A stretch of DNA of 62,957 nt, taken from NCBI RefSeq assembly GCF_019720915.1, contig NZ_JAHKSI010000009.1:1-62957 (forward strand), given 5' to 3'. The notes under the pieces were generated by a model that had not been told where the DNA came from, searched no databases, and saw only the letters and a program-made list of their open reading frames with translations. Below, in pieces: positions 32,000-43,141 of the stretch. This DNA is from Alkalihalobacillus sp. TS-13. GTDB taxonomy: Bacteria > Bacillota > Bacilli > Bacillales > Fictibacillaceae. Within the stretch, counting starts at the first letter, position 1. Each line of letters starts with the position of its first letter. Made by a program: the position numbers and the translations under genes.

Positions 32000-32007
32000 C
32001 AATACAA

Positions 32008-35000
32008 TTAATCTTGTGTGACTAATTCTTCTGTGCCAACAGATTCTTCAGTCGCTTCCAACTCGGTTTGTTCTCCAACTGGAACGATGCTGCGATAACG
32101 CGACATTCCTGTTCCTGCTGGTACAAGCTTACCGATGATGACATTCTCTTTCAGTCCAAGCAACTCATCACGCTTACCTTTGATTGCTGCATCAGTCAGG
32201 ACACGTGTCGTTTCCTGGAAGGAAGCAGCTGATAAGAATGACTCAGTTTCAAGGGATGCTTTCGTGATTCCAAGTAAGATCGGTCGTCCTGTAGCTGGTT
32301 GACCGCCTTCTAACAGGACTTGCGTATTGACATCTGTAAATTGGTTGATGTCGATAAGCGATCCCGGTAAGACGTTTGTATCTCCAGCTTCAATAACACG
32401 TACTTTCCGCATCATTTGACGAACCATTACCTCAACGTGCTTATCACCGATTTCCACCCCTTGCATACGGTAAACCTTCTGCACTTCGCGAAGCAGATAA
32501 TTTTGGACTGCATCGACACCGGAAACCTTCATCAGTTCTTTCGGATCGATCGAACCTTCTGTCAGTTCTTGGCCGGCAACAATCGTATCATCTACTTTTA
32601 CTTTGATACGTGCACCGTAAGGGATGGTGTACGAACGGCTCTCAACTTCACCTTGTACTGTGATTTCACGTTTATCGCGAACTTCGTTGATCGCAGTAAC
32701 CGTGCCATCAAGCTCAGAAATGACTGCTTGACCTTTCGGGTTACGCGCTTCAAACAATTCTTGGATACGAGGCAGACCCTGTGTGATATCGTCTCCTGCA
32801 ACTCCACCTGTATGGAATGTACGCATTGTAAGCTGGGTTCCTGGCTCACCGATTGATTGAGCAGCGATGATTCCGACAGCTTCCCCAACTTCAACTTCAG
32901 TACCTGTAGCCAGGTTGCGTCCATAACACAAGTTACATACACCGTGACGGGTGTTACATGTAAATGCAGAACGAATGACGACTTCTTCAATTCCAAGGTC
33001 AATAATTTCTTTCGCAATGTCTTCTGTAATCAATTCGTTACGTCCGACAATGACAGAATCATTTTCAGGATGTTGGATCGTCTTGAACGCTACACGACCA
33101 ATCAATCGTTCATCGAGCGGTTCGATGACTTCATTTCCTTCCTTAATCGCTTTGACAGTCAGACCTCGATCTGTTCCGCAATCTTTTTCACGGACAATGA
33201 CATCTTGTGCAACGTCAACAAGACGACGAGTCAGATAACCAGAGTCGGCGGTCTTAAGTGCTGTATCAGCTAGACCTTTACGAGCACCATGCGTTGAAAT
33301 GAAGTATTCAAGGACCGTAAGACCTTCACGGAAACTTGACTTGATCGGAAGTTCGATGATTTGACCAGCCGGGTTAGCCATCAATCCACGCATTCCAGCA
33401 AGCTGGGTGAAGTTTGATGCGTTACCACGGGCACCTGAATCACTCATCATGAAGATCGGGTTATAAGGATCCAATGAAACCATCAGTTTTTCTTGGATTG
33501 CATCCTTCGCATTACTCCAGATGGAGATGACACGATCATAACGTTCTTCTTCTGTGATGAGTCCTCGACGGAATTGCTGTAATACTTTTGTGACTTTCTC
33601 TTCAGCTTCTTCAAGGATCTCCTTCTTCTCAGAGAGGACCACGATGTCAGATACACCAACGGTAATACCTGCTTTAGTCGCGTATTTGAATCCAAGATCT
33701 TTCATTCGGTCAAGCATTCTAGAGGTTTCTGTGATTTTGAATCGTTTGAAGACCTCTGCAATGATCTTTCCTAATATACCTTTCTTGAAAGGCGGAATCA
33801 ATTCACGCTTATCGAGTTCCTCATTCAAATCAACGGTTGGATCGATAAAGTACTTCTCGGGGGTTGCTACTTCCAGATTGTACTCAGTCGGTTCGTTGAT
33901 ATATGGGAATGACGGCGGCAAGATTTCGTTGAAAATCAACTTACCAATCGTCGTGATTAACAATTTACTATTCTGCTCCTCAGTAAATGAACCTTTACCG
34001 AGTGCTTTCGCCGGAATTGCGACACGTGTATGAAGATGCACATAACCATTCTGGTATGCAGTGAGTGCTTCATTCGTATCATTGACGATCATACCCTCAC
34101 CGATAGCGCCTTTCCGTTCAAGGGTAAGGTAGTAGTTCCCTAATACCATATCCTGAGACGGTGTTACAACCGGCTTTCCATCTTTCGGGTTCAAAATGTT
34201 TTGTGCTGCAAGCATCAAGATACGTGCTTCAGCTTGAGCTTCTGCTGACAATGGAACGTGAACCGCCATTTGGTCTCCATCAAAGTCCGCATTGTATGCT
34301 GTACATACTAGCGGGTGAAGACGAATCGCACGGCCTTCAACTAATGTCGGTTCGAATGCCTGGATTCCCAAACGGTGAAGTGTAGGTGCACGGTTCAAAA
34401 GAACGGGGTGTTCTTTGATGACTTCTTCAAGTACATCCCATACTTCAGGTTGGACGCGTTCAACTTTACGCTTCGCACTCTTGATGTTATGAGCAAGGCC
34501 TTTGTTGACCAACTCTTTCATGACAAACGGTTTGAATAGTTCAAGTGCCATCTCTTTTGGAAGACCACACTGATACATTTTCAAGTTAGGACCTACAACG
34601 ATAACGGAACGACCAGAATAGTCGACACGTTTACCAAGCAGGTTTTGACGGAAACGACCTTGTTTACCCTTCAACATATGGGAGAGGGATTTCAACGGAC
34701 GGTTTCCTGGTCCTGTGACCGGTCTGCCGCGTCGTCCATTATCGATCAATGCATCCACAGCTTCTTGGAGCATACGTTTCTCGTTTTGGACGATGATATT
34801 CGGTGCACCAAGATCCAATAGACGCTTCAGACGGTTGTTACGGTTGATCACCCGACGGTATAAGTCGTTAAGGTCGGATGTCGCAAATCGACCGCCATCC
34901 AATTGGACCATAGGACGAAGTTCCGGTGGGATGACCGGCAGCACTTCGAGAATCATCCATGAAGTGAGGTTTCCTGAATGACGGAACGCTTCTAATACTT

Positions 35001-35631
35001 CAAGTCTTTTGATTGCTCGAGTACGTCTTTGTCCTTGTGCAGTCTTCAGTTCTTCTTTCAATACCGCTACTTCTTTATCAAGATCGATATCTTCTAGAAG
35101 TTTCTTGATGGATTCCGCACCCATTTGTGCTGTAAATCCTTGACCATACTTTTCACGGTAAGAACGATATTCTTTTTCGGATAAAAGTTGTTTCCTCTCA
35201 AGTGGTGTTTCACCTGGCTCCGTCACTACCCATGAAGCGAAATAAATCACTTCCTCAAGTGCTCTAGGAGACATATCCAGCACAAGGCCCATTCTGCTCG
35301 GAATGCCTTTGAAGTACCAGATATGAGAAACTGGTGCAGCAAGTTCGATATGTCCCATGCGTTCACGTCGAACTTTTGCACGTGTGACTTCTACACCACA
35401 GCGGTCACAAACGACGCCCTTATAGCGGACGCGCTTGTATTTACCACAGTGACACTCCCAGTCCTTTTGCGGACCGAAAATTCTTTCACAGAAAAGCCCA
35501 TCTTTTTCAGGCTTCAACGTACGGTAGTTAATCGTTTCCGGTTTCTTGACTTCACCACGAGACCAAGAACGGATCTTATCAGGTGAAGCAAGACCAATTT
35601 TCATATACTCAAAGTTATTTACATCGATCAA
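32008..35631 (-). CDS. rpoC: DNA-directed RNA polymerase subunit beta'
   Basis: A 1207-residue beta' subunit. N-terminal zinc ligands Cys60, Cys62, Cys75 and Cys78 are present. The catalytic NADFDGD motif lies at 447-453 (Asp449, Asp451, Asp453). A second Cys cluster ([13 protein letters not shown]) and the C-terminal bridge and trigger regions ([20 protein letters not shown]) are intact. The start is TTG, seven bases after GGGAGGT. Length is close to B. subtilis (1199). It is 35 bp after rpoB and ends in an acidic tail. Confidence 0.99.
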   Translation of the reverse strand: MIDVNNFEYMKIGLASPDKIRSWSRGEVKKPETINYRTLKPEKDGLFCERIFGPQKDWECHCGKYKRVRYKGVVCDRCGVEVTRAKVRRERMGHIELAAPVSHIWYFKGIPSRMGLVLDMSPRALEEVIYFASWVVTEPGETPLERKQLLSEKEYRSYREKYGQGFTAQMGAESIKKLLEDIDLDKEVAVLKEELKTAQGQRRTRAIKRLEVLEAFRHSGNLTSWMILEVLPVIPPELRPMVQLDGGRFATSDLNDLYRRVINRNNRLKRLLDLGAPNIIVQNEKRMLQEAVDALIDNGRRGRPVTGPGNRPLKSLSHMLKGKQGRFRQNLLGKRVDYSGRSVIVVGPNLKMYQCGLPKEMALELFKPFVMKELVNKGLAHNIKSAKRKVERVQPEVWDVLEEVIKEHPVLLNRAPTLHRLGIQAFEPTLVEGRAIRLHPLVCTAYNADFDGDQMAVHVPLSAEAQAEARILMLAAQNILNPKDGKPVVTPSQDMVLGNYYLTLERKGAIGEGMIVNDTNEALTAYQNGYVHLHTRVAIPAKALGKGSFTEEQNSKLLITTIGKLIFNEILPPSFPYINEPTEYNLEVATPEKYFIDPTVDLNEELDKRELIPPFKKGILGKIIAEVFKRFKITETSRMLDRMKDLGFKYATKAGITVGVSDIVVLSEKKEILEEAEEKVTKVLQQFRRGLITEEERYDRVISIWSNAKDAIQEKLMVSLDPYNPIFMMSDSGARGNASNFTQLAGMRGLMANPAGQIIELPIKSSFREGLTVLEYFISTHGARKGLADTALKTADSGYLTRRLVDVAQDVIVREKDCGTDRGLTVKAIKEGNEVIEPLDERLIGRVAFKTIQHPENDSVIVGRNELITEDIAKEIIDLGIEEVVIRSAFTCNTRHGVCNLCYGRNLATGTEVEVGEAVGIIAAQSIGEPGTQLTMRTFHTGGVAGDDITQGLPRIQELFEARNPKGQAVISELDGTVTAINEVRDKREITVQGEVESRSYTIPYGARIKVKVDDTIVAGQELTEGSIDPKELMKVSGVDAVQNYLLREVQKVYRMQGVEIGDKHVEVMVRQMMRKVRVIEAGDTNVLPGSLIDINQFTDVNTQVLLEGGQPATGRPILLGITKASLETESFLSAASFQETTRVLTDAAIKGKRDELLGLKENVIIGKLVPAGTGMSRYRSIVPVGEQTELEATEESVGTEELVTQD

Positions 35632-35666
35632 GGGGTCTACCTCCCTTATGATATGCTGCTATACCC

Positions 35667-38600
35667 TTATTCACCGACGGATTGGGTTTCTACGTTCAAG
35701 TTCAATTTATCGTTAGAGTTTTCCTCTTCATCATCCAGTTCACGCATTTCGATTTCCTGTTCGTCGCTCGTAAGCATCTTGACATCCATTCCAAGGCTCT
35801 GAAGTTCTTTGATCAATACTTTAAAGGACTCCGGAACACCTGGTTCAGGAACGTTTTCGCCTTTGACGATCGCTTCATACGTCTTCACACGGCCGACAAC
35901 ATCATCGGACTTGACTGTGAGGATCTCTTGGAGCGTGTAGGCTGCACCGTATGCTTCAAGCGCCCAAACCTCCATCTCACCGAAACGCTGTCCGCCGAAC
36001 TGGGCTTTACCACCTAGAGGCTGCTGGGTTACGAGTGAGTAAGGTCCTGTTGAACGAGCATGTAGCTTATCATCTACCATGTGAGCCAGCTTGATCATAT
36101 ACATGACCCCGACAGAAATACGGTTATCAAACGGTTCTCCTGTTCGACCGTCGTATAGAACTGTCTTACCGTCTCTTGATAGACCTGCTTCATCGAGTGT
36201 TTCCCAAACGTCTTCTTCACGCGCACCATCGAATACTGGTGTCGCCATATGAAGTTTCAGTTCTCTAGCTGCCATACCCAAGTGAAGCTCCAATACCTGA
36301 CCGATGTTCATACGTGATGGTACCCCTAGAGGGTTCAGCATGATATCGATCGGTGTACCGTCAGGCAAGTACGGCATATCTTCTTCAGGTAAAATCCTGG
36401 AAATAACACCTTTGTTACCGTGACGTCCTGCCATCTTATCTCCTTCATGAATCTTCCGCTTCTGTACGATGTAAGCACGTACGAGCTGATTGACTCCTGG
36501 AGGAAGCTCATCGCCATCTTCACGGTTGAAGACTTTTACATCATGGACGATTCCGTCGCCGCCGTGAGGTACCCGAAGTGATGTATCACGGACTTCACGC
36601 GCTTTTTCACCGAAAATCGCATGTAAGAGACGTTCTTCTGCTGTCAGCTCAGTTACACCCTTAGGCGTTACTTTACCGACCAGGATGTCCCCGTCTTTTA
36701 CTTCAGCACCAACACGGATGATTCCGCGTTCGTCTAAGTTTTTAAGCGCATCTTCACCGACATTTGGAATATCACGTGTGATTTCTTCTGGTCCAAGCTT
36801 CGTATCTCGTGCTTCTGACTCATACTCTTCAATATGGATCGAAGTATAGACGTCATCTTTCACCAGACGTTCACTCATGATGACGGCATCCTCATAGTTA
36901 TATCCGTCCCATGTCATGAAACCAACGAGTACGTTTCGCCCAAGAGCAAGTTCACCAAGTTCCATCGAAGGACCATCTGCGAGGATTTCCCCTTTGGTCA
37001 CCCGGTCTCCTTGACTGACGATCGGACGTTGGTTATAACAAGTTCCTTGGTTTGATCGGACGAATTTCATCAAGTTATAACGGTCCAAATCACCTTTTAT
37101 TTCTTTACCGTCGACTATTTCAATTCGACGAATGTAAACACGAGCTGCAGAAACCTTCTCGACAATACCTTCGTGTTTACAAATGACAGCAGCGCCAGAG
37201 TCTTTTGCAGAAACGTGCTCCATTCCTGTTCCAACGATTGGTGACTCAGGAACCATCAATGGTACAGCCTGCCGCTGCATGTTCGCACCCATCAATGCAC
37301 GGTTAGAGTCATCGTTTTCTAAGAACGGGATACAAGCGGTCGCTGCTGAAACGACCTGTTTAGGTGATACGTCCATGTAATCGATTTTGTCGCGTTTTGC
37401 AATTGTGTTCTGGTCACGATAACGCGCAATGACCTCTTCATCGACAAATGATCCGTCTTCTGCTAGCTTTGCGTTCGCCTGTGCGACCACATAATTGTCT
37501 TGTTCATCAGCCGTCAAGTAATCGATCTGAGCCGTCACTTTCCCTGTTTCAGGATCGACACGTCGATAAGGCGTTTCGATAAATCCGTATTCGTTGACCT
37601 TCGCATAGCTTGACAGAGAGTTGATCAATCCGATGTTCGGACCTTCAGGCGTTTCAATCGGACACATACGGCCATAGTGGGAGTAGTGGACGTCACGGAC
37701 TTCGAATCCAGCACGTTCACGCGTCAAACCACCAGGTCCAAGTGCAGATAAACGACGTTTATGGGTAAGCTCTGCCAATGGATTCGTCTGATCCATGAAC
37801 TGTGAGAGCTGTGAGCTTCCGAAGAACTCTTTGATTGATGCAATTACCGGTCTTATATTGATCAGTGCTTGCGGTGTAATCGAGTTCGTGTCTTGAATGG
37901 ACATACGTTCACGGACAACACGTTCCATACGGGATAGACCGATACGGAATTGATTTTGTAAAAGTTCTCCTACAGAACGGAGTCGACGATTACCAAGGTG
38001 ATCGATATCATCTGTTAAACCTACACCATGTAGCAGGTTAAAGAAATAATTGATGGAAGCAATGATGTCAGCCGGTGTAATGTTTTTGATGGAACGATCG
38101 ATCTGACCGTTTCCAATCACATTGATCACCTGATCTTGCTCACCTTCAACCGGAGAGTATATTTTAATAGATTGAAGTCGAACTGGTTCATCTTCAATCA
38201 CTCCACCCGCAGGTGTAACTTCTTTAAATGCTTCATCTTTTTCTAAAGCCGGCAGAATACGCTCAAGAAGACGGCGATCAAGAACCGTTCCTTCTTCTGC
38301 AATCACTTCGCCAGTTTCAGGATCCGCAATCGTTTCAGCTAGGCGCTGATTGAATAGACGGTTTTTAATATGAAGCTTTTTGTTAATCTTATAGCGTCCA
38401 ACGTTCGCAAGATCATAACGCTTCGGATCAAAGAAACGGGACTCTAATAGACTTTTAGCATTATCTACTGTAGGGGGCTCTCCTGGACGTAAACGCTCAT
38501 AAATTTCAAGAAGCGCTTTTTCTGTACCTTCTGTATTATCTTTTTCTAGTGAATTACGAAGGTACTCATCTTCCCCTAGCAAATCGATGATTTCTTGATC

Positions 38601-39209
38601 AGAACCAAACCCTAATGCACGCAACAAGACCGTCACTGGTATTTTGCGAGTACGGTCGATACGAACATGGACGACGTCTTTAGCATCTGTTTCAAGCTCT
38701 AACCATGCGCCTCGGTTTGGAATTACCGTAGCTGTGAAACCTCTTTTGCCGTTTTTGTCCAATTTTTGATTGTAATACACGCTCGGTGAACGAACGAGTT
38801 GTGAGACAATTACGCGTTCTGCTCCGTTGATGATGAAAGTACCAGTGTCCGTCATCAAAGGGAAATCTCCCATGAACACTTCTTGTTCCCTCACTTCACC
38901 TGTCTCTTTGTTAATCAGGCGTACCTTAACACGAAGCGGAGCGGCATAGGTAACGTCTCGCTCCTTGGACTCCTCTACAGAATACTTAGGCTCTCCTAAA
39001 CTATAATCGATGAACTCAAGCACTAAGTTACCTGTGAAATCCTCAATTGGAGAAATGTCGTGGAACATCTCTCTCAAACCCTCATCAAGAAACCATTGAT
39101 AGGAGGAAGTTTGGATTTCAATGAGGTTTGGAAGTTCCAAAACTTCATTAATTCTTGCATAGCTTCTCCGTTGGCGGTGGCGTCCAAACTGAATGAGTTG
39201 ACCTGTCAA
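35667..39209 (-). CDS. rpoB: DNA-directed RNA polymerase subunit beta
   Basis: A 1180-residue beta subunit. The best start is TTG 39209 (Met-Thr-Gly-Gln-Leu-Ile-Gln-Phe), eight bases after GAGGGG; the GTG at 39218 touches the SD. The rifampicin region ([20 protein letters not shown] then [10 protein letters not shown]) has the wild-type residues, so a rifampicin-sensitive enzyme is inferred. [15 protein letters not shown] and the C-terminal [20 protein letters not shown] are intact. A hairpin terminator lies in the long leader. Confidence 0.98.
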   Translation of the reverse strand: MTGQLIQFGRHRQRRSYARINEVLELPNLIEIQTSSYQWFLDEGLREMFHDISPIEDFTGNLVLEFIDYSLGEPKYSVEESKERDVTYAAPLRVKVRLINKETGEVREQEVFMGDFPLMTDTGTFIINGAERVIVSQLVRSPSVYYNQKLDKNGKRGFTATVIPNRGAWLELETDAKDVVHVRIDRTRKIPVTVLLRALGFGSDQEIIDLLGEDEYLRNSLEKDNTEGTEKALLEIYERLRPGEPPTVDNAKSLLESRFFDPKRYDLANVGRYKINKKLHIKNRLFNQRLAETIADPETGEVIAEEGTVLDRRLLERILPALEKDEAFKEVTPAGGVIEDEPVRLQSIKIYSPVEGEQDQVINVIGNGQIDRSIKNITPADIIASINYFFNLLHGVGLTDDIDHLGNRRLRSVGELLQNQFRIGLSRMERVVRERMSIQDTNSITPQALINIRPVIASIKEFFGSSQLSQFMDQTNPLAELTHKRRLSALGPGGLTRERAGFEVRDVHYSHYGRMCPIETPEGPNIGLINSLSSYAKVNEYGFIETPYRRVDPETGKVTAQIDYLTADEQDNYVVAQANAKLAEDGSFVDEEVIARYRDQNTIAKRDKIDYMDVSPKQVVSAATACIPFLENDDSNRALMGANMQRQAVPLMVPESPIVGTGMEHVSAKDSGAAVICKHEGIVEKVSAARVYIRRIEIVDGKEIKGDLDRYNLMKFVRSNQGTCYNQRPIVSQGDRVTKGEILADGPSMELGELALGRNVLVGFMTWDGYNYEDAVIMSERLVKDDVYTSIHIEEYESEARDTKLGPEEITRDIPNVGEDALKNLDERGIIRVGAEVKDGDILVGKVTPKGVTELTAEERLLHAIFGEKAREVRDTSLRVPHGGDGIVHDVKVFNREDGDELPPGVNQLVRAYIVQKRKIHEGDKMAGRHGNKGVISRILPEEDMPYLPDGTPIDIMLNPLGVPSRMNIGQVLELHLGMAARELKLHMATPVFDGAREEDVWETLDEAGLSRDGKTVLYDGRTGEPFDNRISVGVMYMIKLAHMVDDKLHARSTGPYSLVTQQPLGGKAQFGGQRFGEMEVWALEAYGAAYTLQEILTVKSDDVVGRVKTYEAIVKGENVPEPGVPESFKVLIKELQSLGMDVKMLTSDEQEIEMRELDDEEENSNDKLNLNVETQSVGE

Positions 39210-39370
39210 CTGATTCACCCCTCAAATCCAGCATAGTATCGTCAAGCAACTAGTTATAAAAACTAGAAAAACGAAGCAAACACCAATCTTTATATAGGTG
39301 GTTGCCAGTTGTCCCCTTCCTACCCTACCAGCGTCAGCAGATGAAAATCTATCAATGCCGTTCGTAGAGT

Positions 39371-39402
39371 AAAAAGAAAACTTGGCTAATGCCAAGCTAA
39401 AA
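39371..39402 (-). terminator. terminator or attenuator in the ybxB-rpoB gap
   Basis: On the minus strand AGCTTGGC pairs with GCCAAGTT around ATTA (one G-U pair), followed by TTTCTTTTT. The 450 bp gap has no gene. A TATAAT box lies upstream at 39542-39547 without a clear -35. If transcription starts there this would be an attenuator in the rpoB leader; if not, it ends ybxB. The right half of the sequence resembles the R5 repeat hairpin in inverted orientation. Confidence 0.65.
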
Positions 39403-39659
39403 TAGCGACAATAGCCTTTTCACCTTAAGGTAGATCCTAAAGGCTCTTGCACTTATTCTTTGAAAGCAGACTTTTCACTTTCATGACGTGCAAAAAGAAA
39501 AAAAGGGTTATATAACCACATTTTTTCCAAACAAACAAATGATTATACTATTTTTCCCACACCATTTGATTTTTATGCAAATTTTGCGCTAAAAATTCAA
39601 CTGGTGAAAATACACGTATCTTTGGCATTTTATAATATTACCATAGACCCAAATTCGAG

Positions 39660-40262
39660 TCAACACTTTTTCGAGCGAATAATAAAATACCCTTTATTCC
39701 GCTCTACGACTTCGACATTCACGAAAATGGACTCTAGCTTTTCGATAGCTGATGGAGCTCCCTGTTTCTTTTGAATGACGATCCAAAGTTCTCCATCATT
39801 CACAAGATGATCATACGCCTGTTCAAATATCGCATGAACAACGCTTTTCCCTGCACGGATCGGCGGATTCGTAAGGATAGCACCGAAATCATTTTTTCTT
39901 ACCTGCTCAAATAAGTTGCTTTGATAGATGGTCACATTGTCCAATTGATTGCGCATCGCGTTCTTTTTCGAGAGCTCGATTGCCCGTTCGTTTATATCAA
40001 CCATCGAAACCAATGTATCTGGATAGGCAGCCGCAAGGGACAATCCGATCGGACCATATCCACAGCCCATATCTAAAATCCCACCATCTGCTTCTGGTTT
40101 TTCAAATGTTTCTATTAAAAGCCGGCTGCCGAAATCCACTTCTCTTTTTGAGAAAACACCCGAATCTGAATAAAAGCGAAAAGCGCGACCCTTTAATGTA
40201 AACGACCAATCTTTCATATCGCTCTGTGAAACAGGTTTACTCGAATAATAATGATCTCCCAT
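39660..40262 (-). CDS. ybxB: class I SAM-dependent methyltransferase YbxB (RsmC-like)
   Basis: A 200-residue methyltransferase. SAM-binding motif I is DMGCGYGPIG (64-73), with acidic residue Asp89 after the second strand. The motif IV TNPPIRAG (131-138) is of the N-P-P type used for base amino groups. The closest characterised relative is RsmC (16S m2G1207), so an rRNA guanine methyltransferase is likely but not proven for the Bacillus form. Its position between rplL and rpoB is conserved. Confidence 0.88.
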   Translation of the reverse strand: MGDHYYSSKPVSQSDMKDWSFTLKGRAFRFYSDSGVFSKREVDFGSRLLIETFEKPEADGGILDMGCGYGPIGLSLAAAYPDTLVSMVDINERAIELSKKNAMRNQLDNVTIYQSNLFEQVRKNDFGAILTNPPIRAGKSVVHAIFEQAYDHLVNDGELWIVIQKKQGAPSAIEKLESIFVNVEVVERNKGYFIIRSKKC

Positions 40263-40371
40263 TTTGCCATCTCCTTAGATAACTTACTATGATCGAAGGA
40301 AGTCCTAACATCTTGTATAACTCTTTGCTGTGGTAAATATACATGCCTATACACGCTGTTGACTATAGCAA

Positions 40372-40399
40372 GAAAAAAAGCCCGCGATTCACGCGAGCT
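40372..40399 (-). terminator. rplJL operon terminator
   Basis: On the minus strand AGCTCGCG pairs with CGCGGGCT around TGAAT (one G-U pair), followed by TTTTTT. Confidence 0.88.
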
Positions 40400-40461
40400 T
40401 CTTTTGTAGTAGAACAATGATTCAAAAAGCTGACTAGTTCCTTTTTGAATTTCATTTAAGA

Positions 40462-40824
40462 TTACTTAAGTTCGATCGTAGCTCCAACTTCTTCAAGCTT
40501 AGCTTTCATTTCTTCAGCTTCTTCTTTAGCTACGCCTTCTTTAAGTGGCTTTGGAGCTCCGTCTACTAGTTCTTTAGCGTCTTTAAGTCCAAGACCTGTG
40601 ATTTCACGAACTACCTTGATGACTTTGATCTTAGATGCTCCAGCGTTTTCAAGGACTACGTCAAATTCAGATTTTTCTTCAGCTCCACCTTCAGCAGCGC
40701 CGCCAGCAACAGCTACAGGTGCTGCAGCAGTTACTCCAAATTCTTCTTCGATTGCTTTTACTAGATCGTTAAGTTCTAGTACAGACATTTCTTTAATTGC
40801 ATCAATGATTTGATCTTTACTCAT
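40462..40824 (-). CDS. rplL: 50S ribosomal protein L7/L12
   Basis: A 120-residue L7/L12 (bL12), the stalk protein present in several copies that recruits the translational GTPases. The N-terminal dimerisation domain (1-30), Ala/Gly-rich hinge (33-52) and C-terminal domain ([20 protein letters not shown], 74-93) are complete. It follows rplJ by 66 bp and ends at a strong terminator. Confidence 0.98.
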   Translation of the reverse strand: MSKDQIIDAIKEMSVLELNDLVKAIEEEFGVTAAAPVAVAGGAAEGGAEEKSEFDVVLENAGASKIKVIKVVREITGLGLKDAKELVDGAPKPLKEGVAKEEAEEMKAKLEEVGATIELK

Positions 40825-40890
40825 TGTTAAATCCTCCTATTAGTTGTTTTTTAAATTAAATAAACGTTTCCGTTATTTTGAAAATCCAGA

Positions 40891-41388
40891 TTATGCACCT
40901 TGCTCTTCTTTTTGATCTGCAACAGCTTTCGTAGCCAACGCGAAGTTACGCATTGGTGCTTGAAGTACGCTAAGAAGCATAGAAAGAAGTCCTTCGTGTG
41001 ATGGAAGTTCAGCAAGTGCTTTGATGTTCTCGACAGATGTGATCTGACCTTCGATTACACCAGTTTTGATTACTAACGCTTCGTGTTCTTTAGCGAAGTT
41101 GTTCAAAATCTTAGCTGGAGCAACAACCTCATCATCACTGAAAGCGATCGCTGTAGGTCCAACTAGTGATTCACTCAATCCGCCAAGCTCAGCTTCCTCA
41201 GCAGCACGACGAGTCATCGTGTTTTTGTATACTTTGAAAGTGATACCAGCATCACGAAGTTGCTTACGCAATTCAGTTACTTCAGCAACATCCAGTCCGC
41301 GGTAATCTACGAAGATCGTAGCTTTACTATTACGAAGCTGATCTGCAATTGTTGAAACTAACTGTTTCTTTTGTTCAAGTACGCTCAT
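40891..41388 (-). CDS. rplJ: 50S ribosomal protein L10
   Basis: A 165-residue L10 (uL10), the stalk base that carries L12 dimers on its C-terminal helix. The start is ATG 41388 ([18 protein letters not shown]), six bases after AGGAGGT; the frame open to 41508 extends into the L10 leader RNA and is not translated. [20 protein letters not shown] (24-43) is intact. Expression is probably controlled by L10-L12 binding to its leader. Confidence 0.97.
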   Translation of the reverse strand: MSVLEQKKQLVSTIADQLRNSKATIFVDYRGLDVAEVTELRKQLRDAGITFKVYKNTMTRRAAEEAELGGLSESLVGPTAIAFSDDEVVAPAKILNNFAKEHEALVIKTGVIEGQITSVENIKALAELPSHEGLLSMLLSVLQAPMRNFALATKAVADQKEEQGA

Positions 41389-41419
41389 TTTTACACCTCC
41401 TGTTTTTTCATACCGCAGT

Positions 41420-41573
41420 TGTTTGCACAACTCATGAAAAAAGCCTTTATGTCTGCAGACATAAAGGCGTAGTGTCATAAAATCATAACGATGTATGAAT
41501 TTCAACACACCTCGGCAGGGAATTAAGCGATTCCTCGCACCTACTGTCTACGGTATGACCTATTCAATTGCCG
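41420..41573 (-). promoter_or_regulatory. L10 leader (ribosomal protein autoregulatory RNA)
   Basis: The 5' untranslated region of rplJ reads, on the minus strand, GTAGACAGTAGGTGC, then GCTTAATTCCCTGCCGAGG, the conserved core of the L10 leader family to which the L10(L12)4 complex binds to repress its own operon. It is followed by a perfect terminator hairpin, so control is likely by transcription attenuation. Boundaries are approximate. Confidence 0.85.
41436..41468 (-). terminator. attenuator hairpin of the rplJ leader
   Basis: On the minus strand GCCTTTATGTC and GACATAAAGGC form a perfect 11 bp stem around TGCA, followed by TTTTTTC. It lies 48 bases before the rplJ ATG and after the L10-binding core. 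Confidence 0.88.
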
Positions 41574-41579
41574 ATAGTT

Positions 41580-41608
41580 ATTATATCTTGGGTGCATCTA
41601 AAAGTCAA
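41580..41608 (-). promoter_or_regulatory. rplJ-rplL promoter (sigma-A)
   Basis: On the minus strand TTGACT (41603-41608), 17 bp, TATAAT (41580-41585). It begins five bases past the rplA stop codon; predicted start near 41573 opens the L10 leader. Confidence 0.85.
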
Positions 41609-41612
41609 CAGC

Positions 41613-42311
41613 TTATTTTGTGGCAAAGCTATTCGGGCTGACTTTGATTCCAGGTCCCATAGTTGAGGCGATAGCAATGTTCTTGATGTAAGTTCCTTTA
41701 GCTGCCGCTGGCTTGACTTTGATCAATGTGTCGATGATTGTAGTCAAGTTTTCTACAAGCTTGTCATCTTCGAACGATACTTTACCAATTGGGCAGTGAA
41801 CGTTACTTTGCTTGTCTACACGGTATTCAACCTTACCAGCTTTGATTTCTTGAACTGCTTTTTCAACTTCGAATGTTACTGTTCCTGTTTTCGGGTTCGG
41901 CATCAAGCCTTTAGGTCCTAATACACGACCAAGCTTACCAACTTCACCCATCATGTCTGGTGTTGCAACGATTACGTCAAATTCGAACCAACCTTGGTTG
42001 ATTTTGTTGATGTAATCAGCATCCCCTACATAATCAGCTCCAGCAGCTTCTGCTTCCTTCGCTTTATCACCTTTTGCAAAAACAAGAACACGTTGTGTTT
42101 TACCAGTTCCGTTCGGAAGTACAACTGCTCCACGAACTTGTTGGTCTGCTTTCTTAGGGTCAACCCCAAGACGTACAGCAACTTCTACAGTTTCGTCAAA
42201 CTTAGCTGGAGCTGCTTTTTTCACAAGCTCGATCGCTTCGTTTGCACCATATTGATTGGAACGATCAACAAGCTTTGAAGCTTCTTGATACTTCTTTCCT
42301 TTTTTAGCCAA
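41613..42311 (-). CDS. rplA: 50S ribosomal protein L1
   Basis: A 232-residue L1 (uL1), the mobile L1 stalk protein that moves E-site tRNA. The best start is TTG 42311 (Met-Ala-Lys-Lys-Gly-Lys-Lys-Tyr), eight bases after AAGGAGG and giving exactly the B. subtilis length; the nearby ATG 42317 is only two bases from the SD. The [20 protein letters not shown] block and the [17 protein letters not shown] block are intact. No terminator separates it from the rplJ promoter. Confidence 0.97.
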   Translation of the reverse strand: MAKKGKKYQEASKLVDRSNQYGANEAIELVKKAAPAKFDETVEVAVRLGVDPKKADQQVRGAVVLPNGTGKTQRVLVFAKGDKAKEAEAAGADYVGDADYINKINQGWFEFDVIVATPDMMGEVGKLGRVLGPKGLMPNPKTGTVTFEVEKAVQEIKAGKVEYRVDKQSNVHCPIGKVSFEDDKLVENLTTIIDTLIKVKPAAAKGTYIKNIAIASTMGPGIKVSPNSFATK

Positions 42312-42382
42312 TTTCATTTCCTCCTTAAGTGTGGTTTTTACGGAATATCCTCCCACTTGTGCGCCAATTCAGCGCCATAAGA

Positions 42383-42405
42383 AAGGTTGCGAAAAACGCA
42401 ACCTT
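42383..42405 (-). promoter_or_regulatory. hairpin in the rplK-rplA gap
   Basis: A perfect 9 bp inverted repeat AAGGTTGCG / CGCAACCTT with a five-base loop, with only TTT after it on the minus strand. The 109 bp gap may hold an L1-type control site or an mRNA processing hairpin; it is too weak in T-tract to be a sure terminator. Confidence 0.5.
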
Positions 42406-42420
42406 ATGTGCTATGCATGA

Positions 42421-42846
42421 TTAGTCCTCAATTACAATACCCATACTGCGCGCAGTACCTTCTACCATACGCATGGCAGATTCTACGTTTGCAGCATTAA
42501 GGTCAGGCATTTTCGTCTCAGCGATCTCTTTTACCTTATCACGCTTAACCGTTGCAACCTTGTTACGGTTTGGTTCTCCAGAACCTGACTCGATACCTGC
42601 TGCTTTTTTCAACAATACTGCAGCCGGTGGAGTTTTCGTAATGAATGTAAATGAACGGTCTTCAAAAACCGTAATTTCAACCGGGATAATCATACCAGCT
42701 TGATCAGAAGTTCTTGCGTTGAATTCTTTACAGAATCCCATGATGTTAACACCTGCTTGACCTAAAGCCGGTCCTACTGGTGGTGCTGGGTTTGCTTTCC
42801 CTGCAGGAATTTGCAATTTTACTACCTTAATTACCTTTTTAGCCAC
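42421..42846 (-). CDS. rplK: 50S ribosomal protein L11
   Basis: A 141-residue L11 (uL11) at the GTPase-associated centre; needed for RelA activation and the target region of thiostrepton. The start is GTG 42846 (Met-Ala-Lys-Lys-Val-Ile), seven bases after AAGGAGGT; the longer frame to 42906 is not supported. [20 protein letters not shown] (15-34) is intact. Length equals B. subtilis. Confidence 0.97.
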   Translation of the reverse strand: MAKKVIKVVKLQIPAGKANPAPPVGPALGQAGVNIMGFCKEFNARTSDQAGMIIPVEITVFEDRSFTFITKTPPAAVLLKKAAGIESGSGEPNRNKVATVKRDKVKEIAETKMPDLNAANVESAMRMVEGTARSMGIVIED

Positions 42847-42966
42847 GTGACACACCTCCTTAGTCCGTGATGTGGTATATTGGGCTCTTTTGGCCCTCCC
42901 ACTCAATAACGGGGCTGACGTACGCCAACCCTCCCAATTTTATATCGGGTTGTTTCAAACATTAAA

Positions 42967-42995
42967 ATTCTATCATTTCCTGTTTTACATTTCAA
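42967..42995 (-). promoter_or_regulatory. rplK-rplA promoter (sigma-A, extended -10)
   Basis: On the minus strand TTGAAA (42990-42995), 17 bp ending TGA, TAGAAT (42967-42972). Predicted start near 42960 leaves a leader of about 114 nt before rplK. Confidence 0.8.
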
Positions 42996-43045
42996 CATTT
43001 TCTTGAAAGTTTTGTTGAAAAGCCGACAAAGTCCTTTAATAAGTT

Positions 43046-43080
43046 CTTTTTTCCCGAAGGAGTGTCGTGAATTTCGCTTA
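43046..43080 (+). repeat. E-family element, end fragment
   Basis: TTTTTTCCCGAAGGAGTGTC then GTGAATTTCGCTTAA matches the right end of E elements (TTTTCCCGCAGGAGTGTCGCGAATTTCG). Only this end is present, in the nusG-rplK gap. Confidence 0.5.
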
Positions 43081-43141
43081 AAGAAATAACCCTGTGTTGG
43101 TAATTCCTGCGTCGGAAATTCGCTGTTTATCATCCGTCTAG

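Noticed and set aside
32416-32856. Long plus-strand frames opposite rpoC, rpoB and rplC
   Set aside because: Antisense shadows of highly conserved genes with strong codon bias; none has an SD or domain features.
42903-43133. Open frame of 76 codons between nusG and rplK
   Set aside because: It covers the rplK promoter and an E fragment, with no SD and no similarity to any family I know.
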